A DNA stretch of 58,672 nucleotides from the NCBI RefSeq assembly GCF_000308495.1, contig NZ_BAFU01000006.1:1-58672 (forward strand). Reading direction: 5' to 3'. The position numbers were made by a program, and so were the translations under genes. Below the pieces are notes generated by a model. That model made no database searches and had not been told where the DNA came from. It saw only the letters and a program-made list of their open reading frames with translations. Source of the DNA: Nocardia brevicatena NBRC 12119 (lineage in GTDB: Bacteria > Actinomycetota > Actinomycetes > Mycobacteriales > Mycobacteriaceae). The first letter of the stretch is position 1; each line of letters starts with the position of its first letter. Shown one piece after another: positions 49,157 to 58,672 of this stretch.

Positions 49157-49193
49157 CTCGTCCCTCACCCCCATAACGGCGGTGAGGGACGAG
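49157..49193 (+). terminator. cspA terminator
   Basis: A 13-bp perfect stem (49157-49169 with 49181-49193), 15 bp after the stop codon, followed by CTATATCC. Confidence 0.8.
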
Positions 49194-49419
49194 CTATATC
49201 CGGGTAGATCCGCATCACACCGCGCGGCGCGGCCGGCCGGCGACACTGCATACTGAACGCGTCGACGCCTACGCCCGGTGGTTTCTCGCAACCGCTCGAC
49301 CATGCGCAGCGTCAAGGTATAAACGTCTCTGGTGGCTTCGAACGTTTGTTGCCGCCATTACCCCAGCCGCGCCCGCGCCAATGGTGCCGAGCAGGTCGAG
49401 AGGAAAGGTGTATCCACCG

Positions 49420-52266
<2,847 letters not shown>

Positions 52267-52543
52267 CCCGGCCACCCGGGCGGGATCGTGAGGACGCGAT
52301 CGACCTCCCGACGAGCAGCGGTCTCTTCCGGGGCGCCCCGATGAGCGGGTCCGTGGACACGCCGCCCTCGGCGAGCCGGTCCCCGGTGTGCTGTCATCCG
52401 ATCGACCGCGAACGACACGGGACCGAGATCCTGGTATCGGCGCGTCGGACAAGGCATGGCCCCGCCTTCACTTCGGCCCGCCCGCGGGACCGTGCCGGCC
52501 GTGGATGGATGGCGCAGACCGGTGCCCCATTAGGGTGTAGCGC

Positions 52544-53749
52544 ATGGCGGGTGTCTTCGATCGTCTGGTCGGCCAGGAAGCGGTGGAATCCGCGCTGACC
52601 GCCGCCGCGGTCGCCGCCCGGTCGGGGGTGGTCGCGGGCGCGATGACACATTCGTGGCTGTTCACCGGGCCACCGGGGTCGGGCCGGTCCGTTGCCGCCC
52701 TCTGCTTCGCCGCCGCACTGCAGTGCACCGACCCGGGCACACCAGGCTGCGGTCGCTGCCATGCCTGCACCACCACCATGACCGGTACGCACGGTGACGT
52801 GCGTCGCGTCGTTCCCGAGGGTCTGAGTATCTCCACCAAGGAGATGCGCGAGATCGTGCAGATCGCGGCCCGCAGGCCGAGCACCGGCCGCTGGCAGGTG
52901 GTGGTGATCGAGGACGCCGACCGCCTCACCGAGGCGGCGGGCAATGTATTGCTGAAAGTGGTCGAGGAGCCGCCGGACCGGACGGTGTTCTTGCTGTGCG
53001 CCCCGTCGGTGGACCCGGAGGACATATCGATCACCCTGCGGTCCCGATGTCGTCACATGCATCTGGTGACCCCGTCCGTCCCGGCGATCGCGCGGGTATT
53101 GCGGGAACAGGACGGGATCGACGAGAGGGCCGCCGCGTGGGCGGCCGCGGTCAGCGGCGGCCATATCGGGCGGGCGCGTCGGCTCGCCACCGACGAGGAA
53201 ACACGGGCCCGGCGCAAACGAGCACTGTCGCTGGTGACCGCGGTATTCCGCCCCGGCACCGCCTACGCTGCCGCCGACGAACTGGTCAAAGCCGCCGACG
53301 ACGAGGCCAGACAGTTGAATGCCGACCGCGACGAGCGCGAACGCGAGGAGCTCGCGACCGCCCTCGGCGCCGGCGGAACCGGAAAGGGCGCCGCGAGCGC
53401 CACCCGCGGCTCCGCCGGCGTACTCAAGGACCTCGAACGTCGCCAGAAATCCCGAGCCACCCGCACCGGCCGCGACGCCCTCGACCGCGCCCTCATCGAT
53501 GTCGCCGGCCTCTACCGTGACGCCTTGGCCCTCCGCTTCGGAACCGATGCCGCGGTCCCCGGCATCACCATGAACCACCCCGATATGGCCGATCAGGCCC
53601 GCGACCTCGCCGACCGTGTACGCCCCGAGGGTCTGCTCCGGTCGGTGGAAGCCGTTCTCGCCTGCCGGGAGGCCCTGGACCACAATGTCAAACCCCGTTT
53701 CGCGGTAGCGGCCATGGTCGCGGGCCTCATCGCCGCGCAAGCCCCCTGA
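52544..53749 (+). CDS. holB: DNA polymerase III delta' subunit
   Basis: A 401-residue clamp-loader subunit (Rv3644c-like). FTGPPGSGRSVAAL near 39-52 is a Walker A in which the catalytic Lys is Arg. The four-Cys zinc module has CTDPGTPGCGRCHAC spacing. VVVIEDADRL near 121-130 is Walker B-like, and ITLRSRCRHMH is the SRC arginine-finger motif. It cannot hydrolyse ATP but supplies the arginine finger to its neighbour in the ring. TAGGGT (52531-52536) ends 7 nt before ATG 52544, so the mRNA is probably leaderless. The adenylate cyclase gene Rv3645, which in mycobacteria lies between this gene and topA, is missing. Confidence 0.93.
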   Translation: MAGVFDRLVGQEAVESALTAAAVAARSGVVAGAMTHSWLFTGPPGSGRSVAALCFAAALQCTDPGTPGCGRCHACTTTMTGTHGDVRRVVPEGLSISTKEMREIVQIAARRPSTGRWQVVVIEDADRLTEAAGNVLLKVVEEPPDRTVFLLCAPSVDPEDISITLRSRCRHMHLVTPSVPAIARVLREQDGIDERAAAWAAAVSGGHIGRARRLATDEETRARRKRALSLVTAVFRPGTAYAAADELVKAADDEARQLNADRDEREREELATALGAGGTGKGAASATRGSAGVLKDLERRQKSRATRTGRDALDRALIDVAGLYRDALALRFGTDAAVPGITMNHPDMADQARDLADRVRPEGLLRSVEAVLACREALDHNVKPRFAVAAMVAGLIAAQAP

Positions 53750-53806
53750 CCACCCGTTTTCGCATTCGGTGGTGCGAGACGATAGACTCGCCACGCCGAA
53801 CGGCAT

Positions 53807-53882
53807 GCCGCCTTAGCTCAGTCGGTAGAGCGCTTCACTCGTAATGAAAAGGTCGGGGGTTCGATTCCCCCAGGCGGCTCCA
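53807..53882 (+). tRNA. tRNA-Thr (anticodon CGT)
   Basis: A complete cloverleaf: acceptor GCCGCCT/AGGCGGC, D-arm AGCTCAGTCGGTAGAGC, anticodon loop CTCGTAA (anticodon CGT), T-arm GGGGGTTCGATTCCCCC. CCA is encoded at 53880-53882. A short T run follows at 53885-53888. Confidence 0.93.
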
Positions 53883-55027
53883 CCTTTTCCCGGCGGGATC
53901 CCGAGGTCGGTGACGACCGCTTTGATCCGCTTGACCCGGAACCGTCCGTCCAACCCCCGCCACCGCCCCGCGCTGCACTATGCCTTGCCATATTGGTCAC
54001 AGCGGTCTCCAATACGGTCGCAGGGTGGCCGGCAGGCTGCCCGCACGCACGAGCCGCATGGCTCGAAGTCCGGTCCAACGATCTGGTGAGGGCAGTTCAC
54101 CAGCGCTTTCGAAGGGACGGGCGAGTTCCGATGGTGCCGGGCGTGTCGTATCCGAAGGATCGGTATGAGATCATTCGGCTTCCGGATGACGCTCGAACGG
54201 CAGCGCTGGGTAACACCGCGGTAACGGGTCGGAGTGGAGCCCACGATAGTACTGGCGGTACCCGCCCATGGTCGCGAGCGAGTCGGCCGTTCGTGCGGCG
54301 TACAACCAGGTTTCCGCCGCCTTGCCATGGGAAGTGGAAGGCGCGCTACGTCGCCATCCTCTCTGTCGGCAGGAAATAACGGGACGTAACGAAATTCGGC
54401 GCACGATGGAAACGAATTGGGAAATATTCGGCTTCGATCTTGCGTCCAGGTCCGATCGGGTTCGTATCGTAAATTCCGCCGGTATTTCTTCGTCCGGCTC
54501 GCCGGTATTTCTTCGTCCGGCTCGGTGGGGGTGGCCGTTCAGAGGTTTCACTGCCGGGTTCCGTGAGATCGAATACGGTTGCCTCTCCGCTCGCCTGGTT
54601 GGTTTGTGCTGTTCAGGAGGATACGGCGAAGAGTGCGAGACTGTAGAAAGCAGACACTGCGAGCGGATGGCGGGTGTCCGACCATTGCGGCGGCAGTGCG
54701 GCACGGTCGTATACCCGCTATGGCGGATGAGCAATCCTCCACGGGATTTCCAGTGGGGAAATCCAGTTCTCGTCCGGTGGCGCGGGCACGGGAATTTATG
54801 TGAAGTCAGGACGACGAGTGGGTCGGCTTCGGACAGGAAGGTCTGCTCGGCCGGGTTCTTCTCACCGCTCCATTGCTGCCGACATCCGCCACAGAGTCAC
54901 GTTCGCCTTCCCGAACGTCGCGTTCCGCACACCGGCGCCGCAGAGGACGACGGTGTAGGTGTCGGGTGGGGAAGTGGCCCATAGTCCGTCGTGTGGGTAC
55001 GCGGGGCGAGGATCGCGGAGTCCTTTG
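53883..55027. other. Gene-poor 1.1-kb region after tRNA-Thr
   Basis: No gene can be supported with confidence. The longest frame, 54268-54984 on the plus strand (starts MVASESAVRAAYNQVSAAL), has mixed third-position bases, many Cys and Trp and no domain. It looks like chance or decayed coding sequence. Base composition is lower in GC than neighbouring genes, and a 23-bp tandem repeat lies at 54478-54523. Its position directly after a tRNA would fit a decayed integrated element, but no copy of the tRNA 3' end was found further downstream. Confidence 0.45.
54478..54523. repeat. Perfect 23-bp tandem repeat
   Basis: Two identical units, 54478-54500 and 54501-54523. Each begins GCCGG and ends CCGGCTC, so each can also fold into a 5-bp hairpin around TATTTCTTCGT. 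It lies inside the gene-poor region. Confidence 0.8.
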
Positions 55028-55513
55028 TCAGGTTTGCGATGGGGGGTCTGCGGGCGCGGGCGCATGGGGCGCCGGCTCGATCCGGAAGACCGGGCAGCGA
55101 GGTGCGGCGGCGGCGAACGCGTCGGGGTCGGCGGATTCGACCGTGCCGGATCGGATCATGAACTGTACGCCGTGCGGCACTTTCTCCGGGAATGCCCGCA
55201 GCACCGGCTCCCGCTCGGACGCCGGCAGTTCCACCAGCGAAACCCGTTGGTTGCGCCGACCTTTCGCGAGCACACCCCACCCCGCGGCGCGGGCGTTGCG
55301 TACCCAGTCCGCGTCGTCGAATCCGCCGACCACATACATCACCCCGTCGACGGTGAGCGGGGAGACCGGTGTGGTGCGCAATTGCCCGGTTTTGCGGCCG
55401 GGAACCGAGAGAACTCGCATCGTGCCCACCGCGAGGCCGAGCCGCTGGAACGCGATCACCACTCGGTTGAGTCGCTTCAGGCGCCGCCGCAGCCGGTCGT
55501 TTTCGCTGGTCAT
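55028..55513 (-). CDS. Deazaflavin (F420)-dependent nitroreductase family protein
   Basis: A 161-residue protein of the DUF385/DDN family, split beta-barrel flavin reductases that use F420. MRVLSVPGRKTGQLRTTPVSPLTVDGVMYVVGGFDDADWVRNARAAG is the family core (GRKTGxxRxxP and DADWVRNxRA). Members reduce quinones, nitroimidazoles or other oxidants at the membrane. ATG 55513 has AAGGAG overlapping the stop codon of the padR gene, only 2 bp upstream, so the pair is an operon. The regulator and its operator presumably control it. Confidence 0.85.
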   Translation of the reverse strand: MTSENDRLRRRLKRLNRVVIAFQRLGLAVGTMRVLSVPGRKTGQLRTTPVSPLTVDGVMYVVGGFDDADWVRNARAAGWGVLAKGRRNQRVSLVELPASEREPVLRAFPEKVPHGVQFMIRSGTVESADPDAFAAAAPRCPVFRIEPAPHAPAPADPPSQT

Positions 55514-55515
55514 GG

Positions 55516-56121
55516 TTACTCCTTGTCGCTGTCCGGGGCGTTGTCGGCCTCCGGCCACGGCATACCGTGGTCGATATCGTGTGCGGTTCGTTCCAACCAG
55601 GTGATTTCGGCGTCGCGCAGATGGTGGAGGTATTCGGCTTCCAGCAGCACCGCGCGAGGCAGACCGGTCACGTATTCCGCCTGCATCCGGCTCGCGTCGG
55701 CGGCGTCCTCGCGCAGCCGCTCGGCGCGCCGCCGCAGCAGCCGCGCGGCGTTGTCGGGGGTCAGCGCGGGCAGGTGGGCCAGTGCGGCGACGAATCGGGG
55801 GTATTCGTTCACCGGCTCGGTCAGGAATCGCTCCAGCAGTGTGTTCAGCGCTTCCCGACCGGTTTCGGTGATCTCGTAGACCGTCCGTTCCGGGCGGGTG
55901 CCGGCGCGGGCGGTGCCGGCCCGCCGTACGTATTCCGCGCGTTCGAGTCTGCCGATCGCGTCGTAGAGCGATCCACCGCGCAGCTTCACCACATCGTCCA
56001 CATGCCGCTCGCGGATGGCGATCTTCATTTCGTACGGATGTCGTGGTCGCTCCGCCAGGAGCGTCAGCACCGCCAGTGTCAGTGGCGTCTCCACCGCGCG
56101 CGGTTCCCGGGCCACCGGCAC
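55516..56121 (-). CDS. PadR-family transcriptional regulator
   Basis: A 201-residue regulator. The N-terminal winged helix reads TPLTLAVLTLLAERPRHPYEMKIAIRE... LRGGSLYDAIGRLERAEYV (12-66), the PadR signature. A C-terminal helical PadR-C/Vir-like domain follows, with a long coiled segment for dimerisation. GTG 56121 is the longest start. The GTG two codons later (56115) fits better with AAGGGG and with the -10 element TATAAG on the same strand. It probably represses itself and the downstream nitroreductase through the palindrome at 56124-56161; PadR proteins often respond to phenolics or drugs. Confidence 0.87.
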   Translation of the reverse strand: MPVAREPRAVETPLTLAVLTLLAERPRHPYEMKIAIRERHVDDVVKLRGGSLYDAIGRLERAEYVRRAGTARAGTRPERTVYEITETGREALNTLLERFLTEPVNEYPRFVAALAHLPALTPDNAARLLRRRAERLREDAADASRMQAEYVTGLPRAVLLEAEYLHHLRDAEITWLERTAHDIDHGMPWPEADNAPDSDKE

Positions 56122-56123
56122 CC

Positions 56124-56161
56124 CTTATAGTCGATTTCGTCTAGTCGAGTTCGACTATAAG
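56124..56161. promoter_or_regulatory. PadR operator overlapping its promoter
   Basis: CTTATAGTCGA (56124-56134) and TCGACTATAAG (56151-56161) are perfect 11-bp inverted arms, 16 bp apart. A further TAGTCGA half-site lies between them. The arm nearer the gene contains the -10 hexamer TATAAG for padR, so repressor binding would exclude polymerase. Confidence 0.7.
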
Positions 56162-56403
56162 CCGCTGGTGTCCTGCGACGCAACAGGAAGGATGCGCCGG
56201 CTTGTCGAAGTCGAGGCGAACTCGGTGTCGATACCGGTCGACGTGATGTCGGTGCAGGGCGTGAGAGGCCGACGACCGGAGCTCATCGCGGCAAGCGAGG
56301 AGCCCAGGACGAGGAAGAATCACTCGCCCGGGCGGTGGCTATGGCCTCGACTTCGACGAGCCGGTCGTCATATTCCGACACCGTCCGTTCGGCGTGGGGT
56401 GGC

Positions 56404-57324
56404 TCACAGGACGATGACGTTCTTCCCGCGGGTGTGTCCGCTCTGACCGGCGGCGAATGCCTGCGGGACCTCCTCGAGCGTGAAGGTCCGCGCGATGGGG
56501 ACGGTGAGCTTGCCCTCGGCGGCGAGATCGGCCAGGCGCTGGATGTGGGAGCCGTCGGGCCGCGCCCAGACCACGTGGCCGCCGTGTTCGGCGACGGTGC
56601 CGTCGGCGATGGAGGCGTGTCTACCGCCCTCGGCGAGGACGGCGAGGGTGACGTCCAATTGGCCGCCCACGAAATCCGCGACGGCCTGCACGCCGCCGGA
56701 TGCCAGTTCCCGGACCTGGTCGGCGAGACCCTCGCCGTAGGCCAACGGTTCGGCGCCGAGCTCGCGGAGGAAATCGTGGTTGGTCGGGGACGCGGTGCCG
56801 AGTACCCGGGCACCACGGGCCTTCGCGATCTGGACGCCCAGGCTGCCGACACCGCCCGCCGCGGCATGGATCAGCACGGTGTCGTCCGCGTCGACCTCGA
56901 GCAGGTCGAGGGTGCGCAGAGCGGTTCCCCCGGCCAGCGGGAGCGCTCCGGCCTGCTCCCAGGTCAGCGTGGCCGGTTTGCGCGCCACGTGCGCTGCCTC
57001 GACCGCTACCAGTTCGGCGAAGGTGCCGCCGTGCAGGATGTCCTTGCGGGCATAGGCCAGCACCTCGTCGCCCACCGCGAATTCGGGGGTGTCGATACCG
57101 GTTTCGACCACCACCCCGGCGACGTCCCAGCCCGGGATCACGGGGAATTGTGCGTCGATCAGACCGTCCAGACCGCCCGACATCGCCTTCCAGTCGACGG
57201 GGTTGACGCCTGCCGCGCGGACCTCGATCAGTACCGATCCGGGGAACACTTTGGGTTTCGGCAGTTCGCCGATCCGCACATCGGTGTTCTCGGAGGTGTA
57301 CCGGTCATATATGGCTGCCCGCAT
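56404..57324 (-). CDS. NADP-dependent oxidoreductase, quinone-reductase-like MDR family
   Basis: A 306-residue medium-chain dehydrogenase/reductase without zinc ligands. MRAAIYDRYTSENTDVRIGELPKP starts the GroES-like domain, VIPGWDVAGVVVETG follows, and LIHAAAGGVGSLGVQIAKARGARVLGTASP is the Rossmann AAxGGVG motif of zeta-crystallin/quinone oxidoreductase-like enzymes. It uses NADPH to reduce quinones or enones; substrate unknown. ATG 57324 is preferred over an upstream in-frame ATG because it begins the conserved MRA start. It is divergent from the methyltransferase. Confidence 0.9.
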   Translation of the reverse strand: MRAAIYDRYTSENTDVRIGELPKPKVFPGSVLIEVRAAGVNPVDWKAMSGGLDGLIDAQFPVIPGWDVAGVVVETGIDTPEFAVGDEVLAYARKDILHGGTFAELVAVEAAHVARKPATLTWEQAGALPLAGGTALRTLDLLEVDADDTVLIHAAAGGVGSLGVQIAKARGARVLGTASPTNHDFLRELGAEPLAYGEGLADQVRELASGGVQAVADFVGGQLDVTLAVLAEGGRHASIADGTVAEHGGHVVWARPDGSHIQRLADLAAEGKLTVPIARTFTLEEVPQAFAAGQSGHTRGKNVIVL

Positions 57325-57479
57325 GGTCGCAATCCCGTCCGTCTCGGTTTCGGCTGTCGTCCCGTGCAACAGCGGTACCCGTCCGATATTCCGGCCGGCC
57401 CGCTGCCGAGTTATGCCGCGCTTCGGGCGTATCCGCGTCCCCTCGTGGCGGGGTTCGACCCCCTCGTTAGGGTCGCCGG

Positions 57480-58082
57480 ATGGGTCAACGAACGGTCGAG
57501 AACGCCTACGCGGCGCGTTCCCGGGAGTACATCGAGCTTTTCGGATCGGTCGACAGTGTGCACGCCGATGATCTCGCGATGGTGCGGCGATGGGCCGAAC
57601 TGTCCGGAGGTCGGGTGCTCGATATCGGTTGCGGTCCCGGGCAGCTGTCCGCCTATCTGCATGGGCTGGGGTTCGACGTCACCGGGATCGATCCCGTCCC
57701 GGAGTTCGTCGAACACGCCCGGGCACGGTATCCGGGGCCGTCCTTCGAGGTGGGCTCGGCGCAAACACTGGATCTGCCCGGCGGATCGGTCGCCGGGATC
57801 CTGGCATGGTATTCCCTGATCCACCTGCCGCCGGCCGAGCTCGACGGGGTTCTCACCGAGTTCCGGCGGGTGCTCGCCCCGGGCGGTGTGGTGCTCCTGG
57901 GTTTCTTCTACGGTGCCGCGGTGGAGGAGTTCCCACACAAGGTGGTGGCGGCATACAAGTGGCCGGTCGACGAGTTGGCGCGCCGGTTGTCCGCGGTGGG
58001 TTTCCAGGAGCGGGAGCGTCTGACCCGAACGGGCGGAGGACACCGTCCGCACGGGGCCCTACTGGCCCGTAGCGTGGCATGA
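57480..58082 (+). CDS. Class I SAM-dependent methyltransferase
   Basis: A 200-residue Rossmann methyltransferase. GRVLDIGCGPGQLSAYLHGLGFDVTGIDPVPEFV (about 44-77) gives motif I and the acidic motif II residue. GSVAGILAWYSLIHLPPAEL is motif IV with post-motif, and FRRVLAPGGVVLLGFFYG is motif VI. The acceptor cannot be predicted. TAGGGT (57468-57473) ends 6 nt before ATG 57480, so the mRNA is likely leaderless. It is a single gene, convergent with the alpha/beta hydrolase at the right edge. Confidence 0.9.
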   Translation: MGQRTVENAYAARSREYIELFGSVDSVHADDLAMVRRWAELSGGRVLDIGCGPGQLSAYLHGLGFDVTGIDPVPEFVEHARARYPGPSFEVGSAQTLDLPGGSVAGILAWYSLIHLPPAELDGVLTEFRRVLAPGGVVLLGFFYGAAVEEFPHKVVAAYKWPVDELARRLSAVGFQERERLTRTGGGHRPHGALLARSVA

Positions 58083-58211
58083 GCGGCCGGCGCCCGGAGG
58101 CGGTAGCGCAGTGTAATCACGCAGGGCCCCGCTCATGCCGAATGGACACAGCCTGAGCGGTATGGGTTCACCGAGACCGGGCGACGTTGACCGGGCTCGG
58201 CGAACTCCCGC

Positions 58212-58672
58212 TCAACCCGCGGCCGCGGGCCGCAGGCCGGTGCGGTCGATGATCCGGGCCAGTTCGGTATTGAACTTCTCGGATGCTTCCAGATTGGTGA
58301 GATGGCCGGTCGGCCACACGTGGTAGTCGCTCAAGTGGCCGGTCTCCTGGAGGGTGTCGGCGATGAGGCGGGACATCCGCTCCGGCAGCAGCCGGTCATA
58401 CCGGCCGGCGATCACGAGGGTGGGGACGGTCAGGTGGCGGGCGGCGTCGCCCAGGTCCATATCGGCGAGGATGGCCGCGTGCCTGCCGCGGGTGAGCGGA
58501 CGGCACGAGCGCACGATATCGAGGGCGAAATCGGCTATTTCCACGGACGCCTCGGGGCCCATGATCCGGTCCATCAGCAGTCGGCGCACCAGCGGACCGC
58601 CCGGGATGGGGACGGGGGTGGTGAGGGCTGTTTCGGCGATCAGCATGGGCATCCGGATCTCCGAGCCGAACA
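58212..58672 (-). CDS. Alpha/beta hydrolase, C-terminal part (partial)
   Basis: The frame is open to the right window edge, so the N-terminus, including the nucleophile elbow, lies outside. The visible 153 residues run FGSEIRMPMLIAETALTTPV... and include a cap segment (LVRRLLMDRIMG), then DAARHLTVPTLVIAGRYDRLLP near the C-terminus, which carries the acidic residue of the triad, and WPTGHLTNLEASEKFN, which carries the His. Substrate unknown; relatives are esterases, haloperoxidases or C-C hydrolases. Confidence 0.8.
   Translation of the reverse strand, partial: FGSEIRMPMLIAETALTTPVPIPGGPLVRRLLMDRIMGPEASVEIADFALDIVRSCRPLTRGRHAAILADMDLGDAARHLTVPTLVIAGRYDRLLPERMSRLIADTLQETGHLSDYHVWPTGHLTNLEASEKFNTELARIIDRTGLRPAAAG

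Noticed and set aside
52394-53806. 470-codon minus-strand frame opposite holB
   Set aside because: Antisense shadow of holB.
54268-54984. 238-codon plus-strand frame in the gene-poor region
   Set aside because: Mixed third-position bases, excess Cys/Trp, no domain and no good ribosome binding site; it also runs through the tandem repeat. Kept only as a comment on the region.
53807-58672. Integrated element bounded by tRNA-Thr
   Set aside because: No integrase, no second copy of the tRNA 3' end and no phage gene in the window, so only reported as a possible scar.

Overview
The window is high-GC actinobacterial chromosome, most likely Nocardia or a close Nocardiaceae relative. The evidence is the GC-rich third codon positions, frequent GTG starts, many apparently leaderless genes, a Tat-exported cholesterol oxidase, and a gene order that follows, in inverted orientation, the Mycobacterium tuberculosis stretch from Rv3683 to Rv3644c. 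Family names were assigned by reading protein motifs and recalling mycobacterial gene order; no database search was run.

Layout. Positions 1-9900: the start of an acidic Pro-rich protein running off the left edge; leuA with a Leu-codon leader peptide; a TauE/SafE permease; cholesterol oxidase; a four-helix voltage-sensor-like protein; an SRPBCC and a DUF1918 protein; then ask and asd, with a small upstream ORF overlapping the asd start. Positions 9900-14200: a secreted serine hydrolase, a 19-residue hydrophobic small ORF, a flavin monooxygenase divergent from a TetR regulator with two operator copies between them, and tRNA-Pro(CGG). Positions 14281-28739 are the mycobacterial core block: metallophosphoesterase, YqeY, PonA2, WhiB4, a pair of Get3/ArsA-like ATPases, DUF4177, RidA, MBL hydrolase, Crp, a small membrane protein, and the nth-thioredoxin-Nudix-marP operon next to ephE.

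Positions 28789-39100 hold a DUF1469 membrane protein, NhaA, acetyl-CoA synthetase, the dppABCD importer and a degenerate Fic-like protein. Positions 39584-45860 hold a HAD phosphatase, the 6C small RNA, a cluster of DnaA boxes, and a compact Tad/Flp locus (ssd, tadA, tadB, tadC, Flp-like pilin, TadE-like, Rv3654c-like). Positions 46096-53749 hold a DUF1998-type helicase, cspA, topA and the DNA polymerase III delta' gene, followed by tRNA-Thr(CGU). From 53883 to the end the region looks accessory: a 1.1-kb gene-poor stretch with a tandem repeat, a PadR/deazaflavin-nitroreductase pair with a palindromic operator, an NADP-dependent oxidoreductase, a methyltransferase and the C-terminal part of an alpha/beta hydrolase.

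How the parts work together. Aspartate-family and leucine synthesis (ask, asd, leuA) share the left arm. The centre handles cell wall, redox and stress (PonA2, WhiB4, MarP, thioredoxin, Crp). Crp carries a site at its own promoter that fits class II autoregulation, and a weaker site lies at whiB4. The 6C RNA, the DnaA boxes and the septum-site gene ssd lie within 300 bp of one another, which suggests a link between replication state and division or surface-pilus expression. No insertion sequence, CRISPR array, prophage or rRNA operon was seen.
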